64,000 nt of DNA from Vicinamibacterales bacterium. GTDB taxonomy: Bacteria > Acidobacteriota > Vicinamibacteria > Vicinamibacterales > 2-12-FULL-66-21. Numbering within the stretch: position 1 is the first letter of the stretch; each line of letters starts with the position of its first letter. The notes under the pieces are model-generated. The model was not told the DNA's origin, ran no database searches, and saw only the letters and a program-made list of their open reading frames with translations. Both the position numbers and the translations under genes were made by a program. The stretch spans positions 107,540-171,539 of the forward strand of contig DASXLB010000028.1 of assembly GCA_036496585.1 (NCBI GenBank), read 5' to 3'. Of this stretch, positions 33,600-40,814 are shown piece after piece.

Positions 33600-36206
33600 T
33601 CAACGGGACCGCCAGTTCACCATGACGGTCAACGGCTGCTGCGCGCCGATCGATTCCGACACGATGGCGACGAATCGTCCGTTGGCCGCTACGTCGAAGT
33701 CGGACCAGACGCCGGTTCGGGCGCTGTCGAGGAGCAGCCGCGCGTTGCCGGGATGATCGCGCGAGACCGGCACGCTCATCAGACCGCCCTTCGATACGTA
33801 GAACAGTTCGCGACCGTCGCGGGCCCACCGGGGGGCCTGGCCGCCGTCGGCCGATACGCGGATCTTGTCCCGCCCTCCCGGCCATCGGACGAGGTAGATC
33901 TCCGGACCGCCGGACTCGTCGGAATTGATCGCGAGCCACGTTCCCTCCGGCGAGAACCGCGCCCCGCTGTAGTTGAAGCGGGGATCGAGCAGCGGTGTGG
34001 CGTCGCCGCCAGCGAGCGGGACGCTCAACAGCTGGGACGTGCCGCTCGGTCCACGTTCGCGAAAAATCGCGAATCGTCCATCGGGCGCGACGTCGTCGGC
34101 CTCCTGCAGCGCCGCGTTCGGCGCGGCCCGCAGCGGACGCTCGTCGCCGCTGGCGAGGTCGCGAACCAGGATTTTCGGCGCGGCATAGGGTCCAGCGCTG
34201 TAGAGAAGCCTGGATCCGTCCGGCGTCATCAGAGGATCGATCTCGTTGCCCGCGTCGGAAGTGGTACGCGTTTCGATGCCGCGATTGAGATCCAGCGTCC
34301 ACACGTCGAAGGTGCCGACGCCGGGGGTGCCATGGACGAAGAGCAGAGACCGGCCGTCCGGCGTCAGCCGCAGGCTTTGATAGATGCCCGTCTTCAGCGC
34401 CGTCCCGAGTTCGCGTCCGGTGCGATCGAACCACGCCACGCGCGCCTGATCACGGTGCGACTGGTAGGCGAGCACCCCGGTGCGCGAAGCGGTGAAATGC
34501 GCCGTGCCCGGAATCACCATGTAGTTCACCGGCTGCGCCACCGCCACCGGATCGCCGGAAACCGTCGCCGTGACGGCGTCGAAGCGACGGGCGAGAAGCG
34601 TGCCCTCGCTGACGTAGAGCAGGTAGCCGGGTTCGACGTACTCGACGTTCGAGGTCACGGTCATGACCTCGCGAGGCGCTTTGTCCGGTTCCCAGAGCAT
34701 CAGCCGCGACGTCCGGTCGTCACGCCAGGCGGTGTACAGAAACCGCCGGCCGTCAGGAAGAAAGTGCGGCTGGATCAACCGCGTCTCGTGGCGCGCCGGA
34801 TCTGGTTTCAGGATCTCGACCGCCGCGCCTCCCGCCGTTGCGACGCGAACGAGCGCGACGCCGGTAATCGGCGCAAAGACGATCGCGTCCGTCCCCCACG
34901 TCCCGGTGTTGCCCGTCGACTTCAAGACGCTGCAGAGGGGTACGACCGGGCCGCCCCCGCTATCGACCCGGTTCAGCATGCCGCCGCGGAAAAAGCCGAT
35001 GGCGCGGCCGTCGGGCGACCAGAACGCACCGTTCGCCCCCTCGGCCCCGGCGAGCGGCGAAGCGGTGACCGACGCGAGCGGGCGAATCCAGATACCCCCG
35101 CCGGCGACGATGAAGGCGAGGCGGGTGCCGTCAGGCGAGAGTGCCATCTCGGTCTCTTCCACCGAGCTCGGGAAGTTGCTCCCAGGCGGTGGCGGCACGC
35201 TGAATGTCACCGGCATCGGCTGCGCCGGGGCCGATCCCGCCGGTTTCAGCCACAGCGCGAGCGCGGCCCCGACGCCGGCCGCTGCCAGCACCCACGCGAT
35301 CCAGGCCACGCCGCGCCGGGTGCCAGGCGGCGGACGATCCGCCCGAGTCGGGACCTCGATTGTCCGAAGCGCCACGGCCACGTCCTGCGCGGACTGCCAA
35401 CGCCTGTCCGGACTCTTGTCGAGGCAGACGCGCACCAGGTGGTCGAGCAACGGCGGCGCCCCCTGCTGCAGCGACGACAGTGCCGGCGGATCGACTGTGA
35501 GGATCGCCGCGGCGATAGCCGAGGCACTCTGGCCTTCAAAGGCACGGCGCCCCGTCGTCATCTCGAACAGAACCTGCCCGAGCGCGAAGATGTCGCTGCG
35601 CGCGTCGGCCGCCCGGCCCTCGATCTGTTCCGGCGCCATGTATTGGAGCGTGCCGATCACCGTTCCCACCGCGGTCACGGCGGAACGGACGAACGTAGCA
35701 CCTTCCGCCGAGGGGCTCTGGGCGAGCGGCGCTATCGGCTTCGCGAGTCCGAAATCCAGCAGCTTCGCGCCTGAGGACGTCAGCATGACGTTGCCCGGCT
35801 TCAAATCGCGATGCACGATGCCGGCGCGGTGGGCGCGCTCCAGCGCCTCGCCGATCTGGGCGCCGAACTCGACGACTTCAGAAAGCTTGAGCGGCCCGCG
35901 CGCCAACCGCGCGGCCAGTGTCTCTCCCGGCACCAGCTCCATCACCACGTAGTCGATGTCGGCGTGTTCCCCGACGTCGTAGATCGCGCAGATGTGGGGG
36001 TGGGAGAACTGCGAGAGCGCCCGCGCTTCGCGCCTCAGGCGTGCCCGTGCCTCGGGATCTGACGAGAGCGGCGCCGGCAGGACCTTGATCGCGACCTCGC
36101 GATCGAGGCGCGTATCACGCGCACGATAGACCTCGCCCATCCCGCCCGCGCCGAGGCGGGCGCCGATATCGTAGGGGCCGAGGCGTGCGCCTTCGGTGAG
36201 CGGCAT
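33600..36206 (-). CDS. Membrane Ser/Thr protein kinase with C-terminal PD40 beta-propeller
   Basis: 868 residues. The PknB-type kinase domain is complete: glycine loop LGAGGMGEVYRA, Lys41, HRDLKPGN with catalytic Asp134, and DFG at 151-153. A membrane segment (about 300-322; WIAWVLAAAGVGAALALWL) leads to about 540 extracytoplasmic residues of WD40-like PD40 repeats (MALSPDGTRLAFI, FWSPDGRAIGFF, RFSPEGTWLAINSDE, RWARDGRELFYVSKGG). This architecture is greatly expanded in Acidobacteria; the propeller may sense an envelope ligand. TAGAAT (reverse complement of 36216-36221) ends 9 bases from the ATG. Confidence 0.95.
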   Translation of the reverse strand: MPLTEGARLGPYDIGARLGAGGMGEVYRARDTRLDREVAIKVLPAPLSSDPEARARLRREARALSQFSHPHICAIYDVGEHADIDYVVMELVPGETLAARLARGPLKLSEVVEFGAQIGEALERAHRAGIVHRDLKPGNVMLTSSGAKLLDFGLAKPIAPLAQSPSAEGATFVRSAVTAVGTVIGTLQYMAPEQIEGRAADARSDIFALGQVLFEMTTGRRAFEGQSASAIAAAILTVDPPALSSLQQGAPPLLDHLVRVCLDKSPDRRWQSAQDVAVALRTIEVPTRADRPPPGTRRGVAWIAWVLAAAGVGAALALWLKPAGSAPAQPMPVTFSVPPPPGSNFPSSVEETEMALSPDGTRLAFIVAGGGIWIRPLASVTASPLAGAEGANGAFWSPDGRAIGFFRGGMLNRVDSGGGPVVPLCSVLKSTGNTGTWGTDAIVFAPITGVALVRVATAGGAAVEILKPDPARHETRLIQPHFLPDGRRFLYTAWRDDRTSRLMLWEPDKAPREVMTVTSNVEYVEPGYLLYVSEGTLLARRFDAVTATVSGDPVAVAQPVNYMVIPGTAHFTASRTGVLAYQSHRDQARVAWFDRTGRELGTALKTGIYQSLRLTPDGRSLLFVHGTPGVGTFDVWTLDLNRGIETRTTSDAGNEIDPLMTPDGSRLLYSAGPYAAPKILVRDLASGDERPLRAAPNAALQEADDVAPDGRFAIFRERGPSGTSQLLSVPLAGGDATPLLDPRFNYSGARFSPEGTWLAINSDESGGPEIYLVRWPGGRDKIRVSADGGQAPRWARDGRELFYVSKGGLMSVPVSRDHPGNARLLLDSARTGVWSDFDVAANGRFVAIVSESIGAQQPLTVMVNWRSR

Positions 36207-36291
36207 GGCTGCAGGATTCTAGTCCGATCCGGGACTGCGGTCGCGGCGCTCACTCGCGTTGCCGGGCATTTATGAGTTAGGGTCTGTCGAC

Positions 36292-37143
36292 GTGCGCATC
36301 CTGACGGCCGTCCTGGGCGCCCTCCTGCTCGCGTCGTCCGCGGCCACCGTCACCGGCCTCGATCACGTCCCGATCGCCGTCAGCGATCTCGCGCGGGCAG
36401 CGGCCGACTATCGCGCGCTCGGCTTTGCGCTGAAGCCTGGCCGCTCGCACGACGACGGGATCCAGAACCAGCACGTCAAGTTCACCGACGGGACCGAACT
36501 GGAGCTCATCACCGCGCCGGCGGCGCGCGACGCGTTGACCAGAACCTACCGGCAGCATCTCGCGCAGGGAGACGGGCCGGCATTCTTCGCGCTCTTCGCG
36601 CCCGACATGACCGCCGCCGACGCGCGGCTCGCGCAACTGAGGATTCCGCACGCGCGTGACGCCGGCGCCATCGACTTTCCGCAGGATCCGGCGCTCGGCT
36701 ACCTCTTTCTCTCGGGTCGTAACGCGTCGCCGACCGATCGGCCCGAGCATTTTGCGCACGTCAACACCGCGGAGTCGCTGGTCCGTGTCTGGCTTGCCGG
36801 CGACGATCTCTCGCGCGAGCGTGAGCTGCTCGACGGCCTCGGCGCCGCGGTCGCCGACGCCGACGTCCGCGTCCCGGACGCCATGCACGCGTCGGTTGCG
36901 CGGCTGCAGGAGGGAGAGGTGATTCTTCTCCCCGGCTCGCGTCAACTCGTCGCCGGCCGCCGCGTCGTCGGCGCGACGCTGCGGGTCGGCGATCTCGCCG
37001 CGGCGCGCGCCATCCTGGATCGCGGGCAACCGACGCCACTCGCCATCGTCACAACCCGCAACAGCCGCAGCGTGTTCGTGCCGCCGTCGCGAACGCACGG
37101 CCTCTGGCTCGAATTCCTCGAGCCGTTGCGGCGGCCCAGTTGA
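36292..37143 (+). CDS. Exported VOC-fold (glyoxalase-like) protein
   Basis: 283 residues. The GTG at 36292 is 8 bases after TAGGGT (36278-36283) and gives a signal peptide (VRILTAVLGALLLASSAATV). The domain begins GLDHVPIAVSDLARAAADYRALGF and continues HDDGIQNQHVKFTDGTELELI, matching the Glyoxalase_3-like branch of the vicinal-oxygen-chelate fold, with a second half near the C-terminus. Histidine and glutamate of the metal site (H in LDHV, E in LELI) are present. No substrate is evident. Confidence 0.78.
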   Translation: MRILTAVLGALLLASSAATVTGLDHVPIAVSDLARAAADYRALGFALKPGRSHDDGIQNQHVKFTDGTELELITAPAARDALTRTYRQHLAQGDGPAFFALFAPDMTAADARLAQLRIPHARDAGAIDFPQDPALGYLFLSGRNASPTDRPEHFAHVNTAESLVRVWLAGDDLSRERELLDGLGAAVADADVRVPDAMHASVARLQEGEVILLPGSRQLVAGRRVVGATLRVGDLAAARAILDRGQPTPLAIVTTRNSRSVFVPPSRTHGLWLEFLEPLRRPS

Positions 37144-37159
37144 GGCATGATTGGGCCGT

Positions 37160-38848
37160 ATGCTCGCACCGATTCTGCTGACCGCGCTCCTCGCCCAGGC
37201 GCAGCCTCAAGCAACCCCGCAAGCGGCCCCGGCGCCGCGGCCGATCGATCCGCCGCCGACCCGTGCCGACGTCCTGCGCGGTGAGTACGGACGCTACCGC
37301 GCCAATAACGACCTTTTGTATTACCACCTCGACATCAAGGTGGATCCCGCGAAGAAATTCGATCGCGACGGGCGTCCGATCGGTTGGATCGAAGGGAAGA
37401 ACACGATCCGCTTCAAAATGCTGAAGGACGACTCGCGCATTCAGCTCGATCTCTATGCCAACCTGGACGTCGACAAGATTCTGCTCGCCGACGCGCCCCT
37501 CAAGTACGAGCGCGAGCTGAACACTGTCTGGGTCGATTTCCCCAAGGCGCTCGAGGCGGGGAAGACATACTCGATCGACTTCTACTATTCGGGCAGCCCG
37601 AAGGAGGTCGGCCGGTTCGGCGGATTCGTTTTCCGCAAGGATCCCGACGGCAACGACTGGATTTTTACCGCGTGCGAAGGTGAAGGCGCGGCGATCTGGT
37701 GGCCGAACAAGGACCAGTGGCGCGACGAGGTCGAGAACATGGACCTCAGCGTCACGATCCCCAGCGATCTCGTCGACGTGTCGAACGGCGCGTTCGTGGA
37801 GAAGACGGACCTCGAGGACGGCTATACCCGCTGGGATTGGAAGATCCACTATCCGATCAATAACTACGACGTCTCGCTCAACATCGGCAAATACGTCCAC
37901 TTCGCGGACAAGCTCGGCGACCAGCCGCTCGATTTCTACGTCATGCCCGGCAGCCTCGACAAGGCGAGGATCCAGTTCGCCCAGGCCAAGGGGATGATCG
38001 AGGCCTACGAGCATTACTTCGGCGAGTATCCCTTCAAGAAGGACGGCTACAAGCTGATCGAAGTGCCGTACTCAGGGATGGAGCACCAGAGCGCCGTCAC
38101 CTACGGCAACCACTTCGCCAACGGCTATCTCGAGCGTGACTGGACCGGCGTCGGCGTCAGTCCGAGGTTCGACTTCATCATCATCCACGAGAGCGGCCAT
38201 GAATGGTTCGGCAACGCGGTGTCGGCGGCCGACGTCTCCGACATGTGGATCCACGAGGGCTGGACGACGTATCTCGAATGCCTCTACGTCGAACGTCTCT
38301 TCGGCCGCGAGGACGCGCTGAAATACACCAACGGCTACAAGGCGAAAGTCAGGAACCGCGAGCCGATCGTCACCCAGCGCGGGATCCACCGTACGCCGTC
38401 GCAGGACATGTATTTCAAGGGGGCCCTCTTCCTGAACACGCTCCGCAGCGTCGTCGACGACGACGCCAGGTGGTTTGCGCTGATCCACGACCTCTTCCAG
38501 CACTTCAAGTACCAGAACATCCTCACCGAAGACCTGGTCGGTTTCGTCAACACGAGGCTTGGACAGGACCTGACGCCGGTGTTCGACGAGTACCTCCGGC
38601 GGGCCGAGTTACCGACGCTCGAAGTCGCCTTCAACCAGGCGGAGGGGACGCTGGCTTACCGGTGGAAGGCTGAGGAGCGCGGATTCAACATGCCAATCAA
38701 GGCGGGGCGGCCCGGTGCGTGGGACGTGCTGCACCCGACGACAGACTGGAAACTCATGAAAACACAGCTCAAACAAGACGAATTCCAGGTGGCGACCGAT
38801 CTCTTTTACGTGAATGTGTCGATTTCCGCCGGTCCCCGCGACAAGTAG
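37160..38848 (+). CDS. Exported M1-family zinc metallopeptidase
   Basis: 562 residues from the ATG at 37160, which gives a short signal peptide. The zinc site is complete: His343, Glu344 and His347 in HESGHEWFGN, with the third ligand Glu366 exactly 19 residues on in MWIHEGWTTYLE. The substrate motif is GMEHQSAVTYGN, a variant of the aminopeptidase GxMEN motif. The N-terminal beta domain (YHLDIKVDPAKKFDRDG) is typical. The protein lacks the large C-terminal HEAT-like domain of ERAP-type enzymes, as do many bacterial exported forms. It probably removes N-terminal residues from peptides in the periplasm. Confidence 0.92.
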   Translation: MLAPILLTALLAQAQPQATPQAAPAPRPIDPPPTRADVLRGEYGRYRANNDLLYYHLDIKVDPAKKFDRDGRPIGWIEGKNTIRFKMLKDDSRIQLDLYANLDVDKILLADAPLKYERELNTVWVDFPKALEAGKTYSIDFYYSGSPKEVGRFGGFVFRKDPDGNDWIFTACEGEGAAIWWPNKDQWRDEVENMDLSVTIPSDLVDVSNGAFVEKTDLEDGYTRWDWKIHYPINNYDVSLNIGKYVHFADKLGDQPLDFYVMPGSLDKARIQFAQAKGMIEAYEHYFGEYPFKKDGYKLIEVPYSGMEHQSAVTYGNHFANGYLERDWTGVGVSPRFDFIIIHESGHEWFGNAVSAADVSDMWIHEGWTTYLECLYVERLFGREDALKYTNGYKAKVRNREPIVTQRGIHRTPSQDMYFKGALFLNTLRSVVDDDARWFALIHDLFQHFKYQNILTEDLVGFVNTRLGQDLTPVFDEYLRRAELPTLEVAFNQAEGTLAYRWKAEERGFNMPIKAGRPGAWDVLHPTTDWKLMKTQLKQDEFQVATDLFYVNVSISAGPRDK

Positions 38849-38866
38849 GCGGAGGGCTCAACAGCC

Positions 38867-39220
38867 ATGAAGTATCTGTGCCTTATTTACGACGAGGAAG
38901 CGAAGCTGGCGGCGATGTCGAAGTCGGACGGTGAAGCGCTCATGAAGGAGTACTTCGCGTTCACGAATGACCTGCGCGGCAGCGGGCAGTACCTCGGCGG
39001 CAACGATCTGCAGCCGACCCGCAATGCGACGACCGTCCGTGTCCGCAGTGGACGCACGTCGACGACCGACGGCCCGTTTGCCGAAACGAAGGAGCAGCTC
39101 GGCGGCTATTACCTGATCGAAGCCAAGGACCTGAACGAGGCCATCCAGATCGCCGCGCGCATTCCGTCGGCGAAGCTCGGATCGATCGAAGTGCGCCCGA
39201 TCCAAGAGCACAATATCTAA
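38867..39220 (+). CDS. YCII-related (DGPF-domain) protein
   Basis: 117 residues. MKYLCLIYDEEAKLAAMSK, then LQPTRNATTVRVRSGRTSTTDGPFAETKEQLGGYYLIEA and a final RPIQE are the family hallmarks. DGPF/YCII proteins are ferredoxin-like-fold proteins, often beside ECF sigma factors; no sigma gene is visible here and the activity is unknown. It has a Shine-Dalgarno (GGAGGG) and follows the M1 peptidase gene by 18 bases. Confidence 0.9.
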   Translation: MKYLCLIYDEEAKLAAMSKSDGEALMKEYFAFTNDLRGSGQYLGGNDLQPTRNATTVRVRSGRTSTTDGPFAETKEQLGGYYLIEAKDLNEAIQIAARIPSAKLGSIEVRPIQEHNI

Positions 39221-39223
39221 CAT

Positions 39224-39244
39224 CCGAGGGGCTTTGCCCCTCGG
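39224..39244. repeat. CCGAGGGGC hairpin element, copy 2
   Basis: A perfect inverted repeat, CCGAGGGGC-TTT-GCCCCTCGG, starts three bases after the stop of the YCII-related gene and is followed by ACTCCCCTACAC and then a CTCTCGC stretch, as in copy 1 at 14820-14840. The stem differs from copy 1 by a compensable change. It could serve as a terminator; the conserved flank is more than a terminator needs. Confidence 0.65.
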
Positions 39245-39377
39245 ACTCCCCTACACACTCTCTCGCGCGCCGCTCGCCGGCGCGCTCCGTTCGCGTGGCT
39301 CGCTCGCGTGGCTCGCTCGCCCAGCAGCGATCAGCGGCCCATGAGGCATTTCGACGTCGCCCGCGCCGTCTTCGGTT

Positions 39378-39405
39378 GTAGGCCGGACCTTCAGGTCCGG
39401 CTTAC
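39378..39405. repeat. Palindromic element that supplies a stop codon
   Basis: GCCGGACCT (39382-39390) and AGGTCCGGC (39393-39401) are perfectly complementary around a two-base centre; three more pairs and one G:T wobble extend the stem to 39378-39405. The complement of TCA at 39391-39393, in the centre, is the TGA that ends the small zinc-finger gene on the minus strand. The block looks like a mobile REP-type palindrome. Confidence 0.55.
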
Positions 39406-39600
39406 GAACGGTCGCCGCAGCCACGCTCTGGCGAAGATCACGAACGCCTTGAAGCAGCAGGCGTCGCAGATTTTTCCGCCAGCGACGCCGGCGCTCAAGA
39501 AGCGGACGTGGTTGGCGTCCCTGCCGCAGAAGGAGCAGCGAAGTCGGTTCCATTCGGCGGAGTCCGGCAGCGGGGCGGCGGCGGATGCGGGGTGCGGCAT
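39391..39600 (-). CDS. Small stand-alone ClpX-type zinc-binding domain protein
   Basis: 69 residues with a GAGGAG Shine-Dalgarno. Residues 20-55 carry a four-cysteine ribbon (C22-x2-C25 ... C45-x2-C48) in the arrangement LRCSFCGR...VRFLSAGVAGGKICDACC, which matches the N-terminal zinc-binding domain of ClpX (CSFCGK...LIAGP...ICDEC). The AAA+ part of ClpX is absent. In ClpX this domain dimerises and recruits substrates and adaptors. The last residues (FVSRT) and the stop codon are encoded inside a palindromic repeat, so the natural C-terminus may have been replaced. Confidence 0.65.
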   Translation of the reverse strand: MPHPASAAAPLPDSAEWNRLRCSFCGRDANHVRFLSAGVAGGKICDACCFKAFVIFARAWLRRPFVSRT

Positions 39601-39632
39601 GGTGAACTCCTCGGGGCTATAGTAAACCCGCC

Positions 39633-40202
39633 GTGCCGACGCCGACCAAGATCACGTATTTCAAGACTCCGGCGGACCTGCGCAAGTGGTTCAAGGCGAA
39701 CCACCTGAAAGCGGAGGAGCTGTGGGTCGGGTTCTATAAGAAGGACTCCGGCCACGCGAGCATCACCTGGCCGGAATCGGTGGACGAAGCGTTGTGCGCC
39801 GGATGGATCGACGGCATCCGCAAGTCGATCGACGAGCACCGCTACACGATCCGCTTTACGCCGCGGCGCGCCACCAGCATCTGGAGCGCGGTGAACATCA
39901 GGCGGATCAGTGAGCTGGCTACCGAGAGGCGCGTGCTTCCCGCCGGCGACAAGGCGTTCGCGGCCCGGCGCGAGAACAGGTCCGGCATCTACGCCTACGA
40001 GCAGCGGCGCGATCGGCTTGAAGAGCCATACGCGTCGATGCTGAAGAAGTGCAGGCAGGCGTGGACGTTTTTCGAGGCGCAGCCGCCTGGCTACCGCAAG
40101 ATCATGGGGTGGTATGTGATGAGCGCGAAGCGCGAAGCGACGCGGCTCGCGAGACTGCAGACGCTGATCGCGGCCTGCGAAGAAGGGAAGCGCCTGCGAT
40201 GA
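39633..40202 (+). CDS. YdeI/OmpD-associated family protein
   Basis: 189 residues, GTG start. FKTPADLRKWFKANHLKAEELWVGFYKKDSG and TWPESVDEALCAGWIDGIRKSIDEHRYTIRFTPRR are typical of the YdeI/OmpD-associated family, as is the C-terminal YRKIMGWYVMSAKREATRLARL. E. coli YdeI is linked to antimicrobial peptide resistance, but the biochemical role is unknown. TATAGT at 39618-39623 ends 9 bases before the GTG. The stop overlaps the next start (ATGA). Confidence 0.88.
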   Translation: MPTPTKITYFKTPADLRKWFKANHLKAEELWVGFYKKDSGHASITWPESVDEALCAGWIDGIRKSIDEHRYTIRFTPRRATSIWSAVNIRRISELATERRVLPAGDKAFAARRENRSGIYAYEQRRDRLEEPYASMLKKCRQAWTFFEAQPPGYRKIMGWYVMSAKREATRLARLQTLIAACEEGKRLR

Positions 40203-40741
40203 CCTGGTACGTCGCGTTCCTCCGAGGCATCAACGTGGGCGGCAACAAGATGGTCGCGATGGCGGAGCTGCGCGAGATGCTGACGGCGATGGGCTTCGCC
40301 GACGCCAAGACGCTGCTGCAGAGCGGCAACGCGGTGTTTCGCGCCGCCGCGACGCCGACCGCCTCGCTCGAAGCGCGGCTCGAGGCGGAAGCGAAGAAGC
40401 GTCTGGGCGTGACCTGCGACTTTCACGTCCGTACGGTCGGCGAACTGCGAGCGGCCATCGACGGCAATCCGTTGAAGGCCGAAGCGAAAAAGGATCCGAG
40501 CCGCATGCTCCTGATCCTCTACAAGCAACCGCTCGGCCACGCCGTCGTCGACGCAGCGCAGGCGGCGATCACCGGTCCGGAGGTCATCCGCTGCGACGGT
40601 CGACATCTCTATATGTACTTCCCGGACGGCCAGGGGAACTCGAAGGCCAGCGTGATCGTGAGCAGGATCCTGAAGGTGCACGGCACCGGCCGCAACTGGA
40701 ACACCGTCCTCAAACTCGCGGCGCTGACGACCGGGACGTAG
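40199..40741 (+). CDS. DUF1697 family protein
   Basis: 180 residues. WYVAFLRGINVGGNKMVAMAELREML, LLQSGNAVF and the C-terminal SRILKVHGTGRNWNTVLKLAAL define DUF1697. The fold is ferredoxin-like and no activity is established. It overlaps the YdeI-like gene by four bases (ATGA), so the two are translated together. Confidence 0.92.
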   Translation: MTWYVAFLRGINVGGNKMVAMAELREMLTAMGFADAKTLLQSGNAVFRAAATPTASLEARLEAEAKKRLGVTCDFHVRTVGELRAAIDGNPLKAEAKKDPSRMLLILYKQPLGHAVVDAAQAAITGPEVIRCDGRHLYMYFPDGQGNSKASVIVSRILKVHGTGRNWNTVLKLAALTTGT

Positions 40742-40759
40742 CCGCCGGATCCCTTGCGC

Positions 40760-40778
40760 GGCGCGGTCCGTCCGCGCC
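40760..40778. terminator. Hairpin between convergent genes
   Basis: GGCGCGG (40760-40766) pairs perfectly with CCGCGCC (40772-40778) around a five-base loop, between the DUF1697 stop and the patatin stop. No T-tract follows on either side, so termination efficiency is uncertain. Confidence 0.4.
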
Positions 40779-40814
40779 GGGTCTTGGATCTCGCCACGAC
40801 AGCACGACCGTCGG

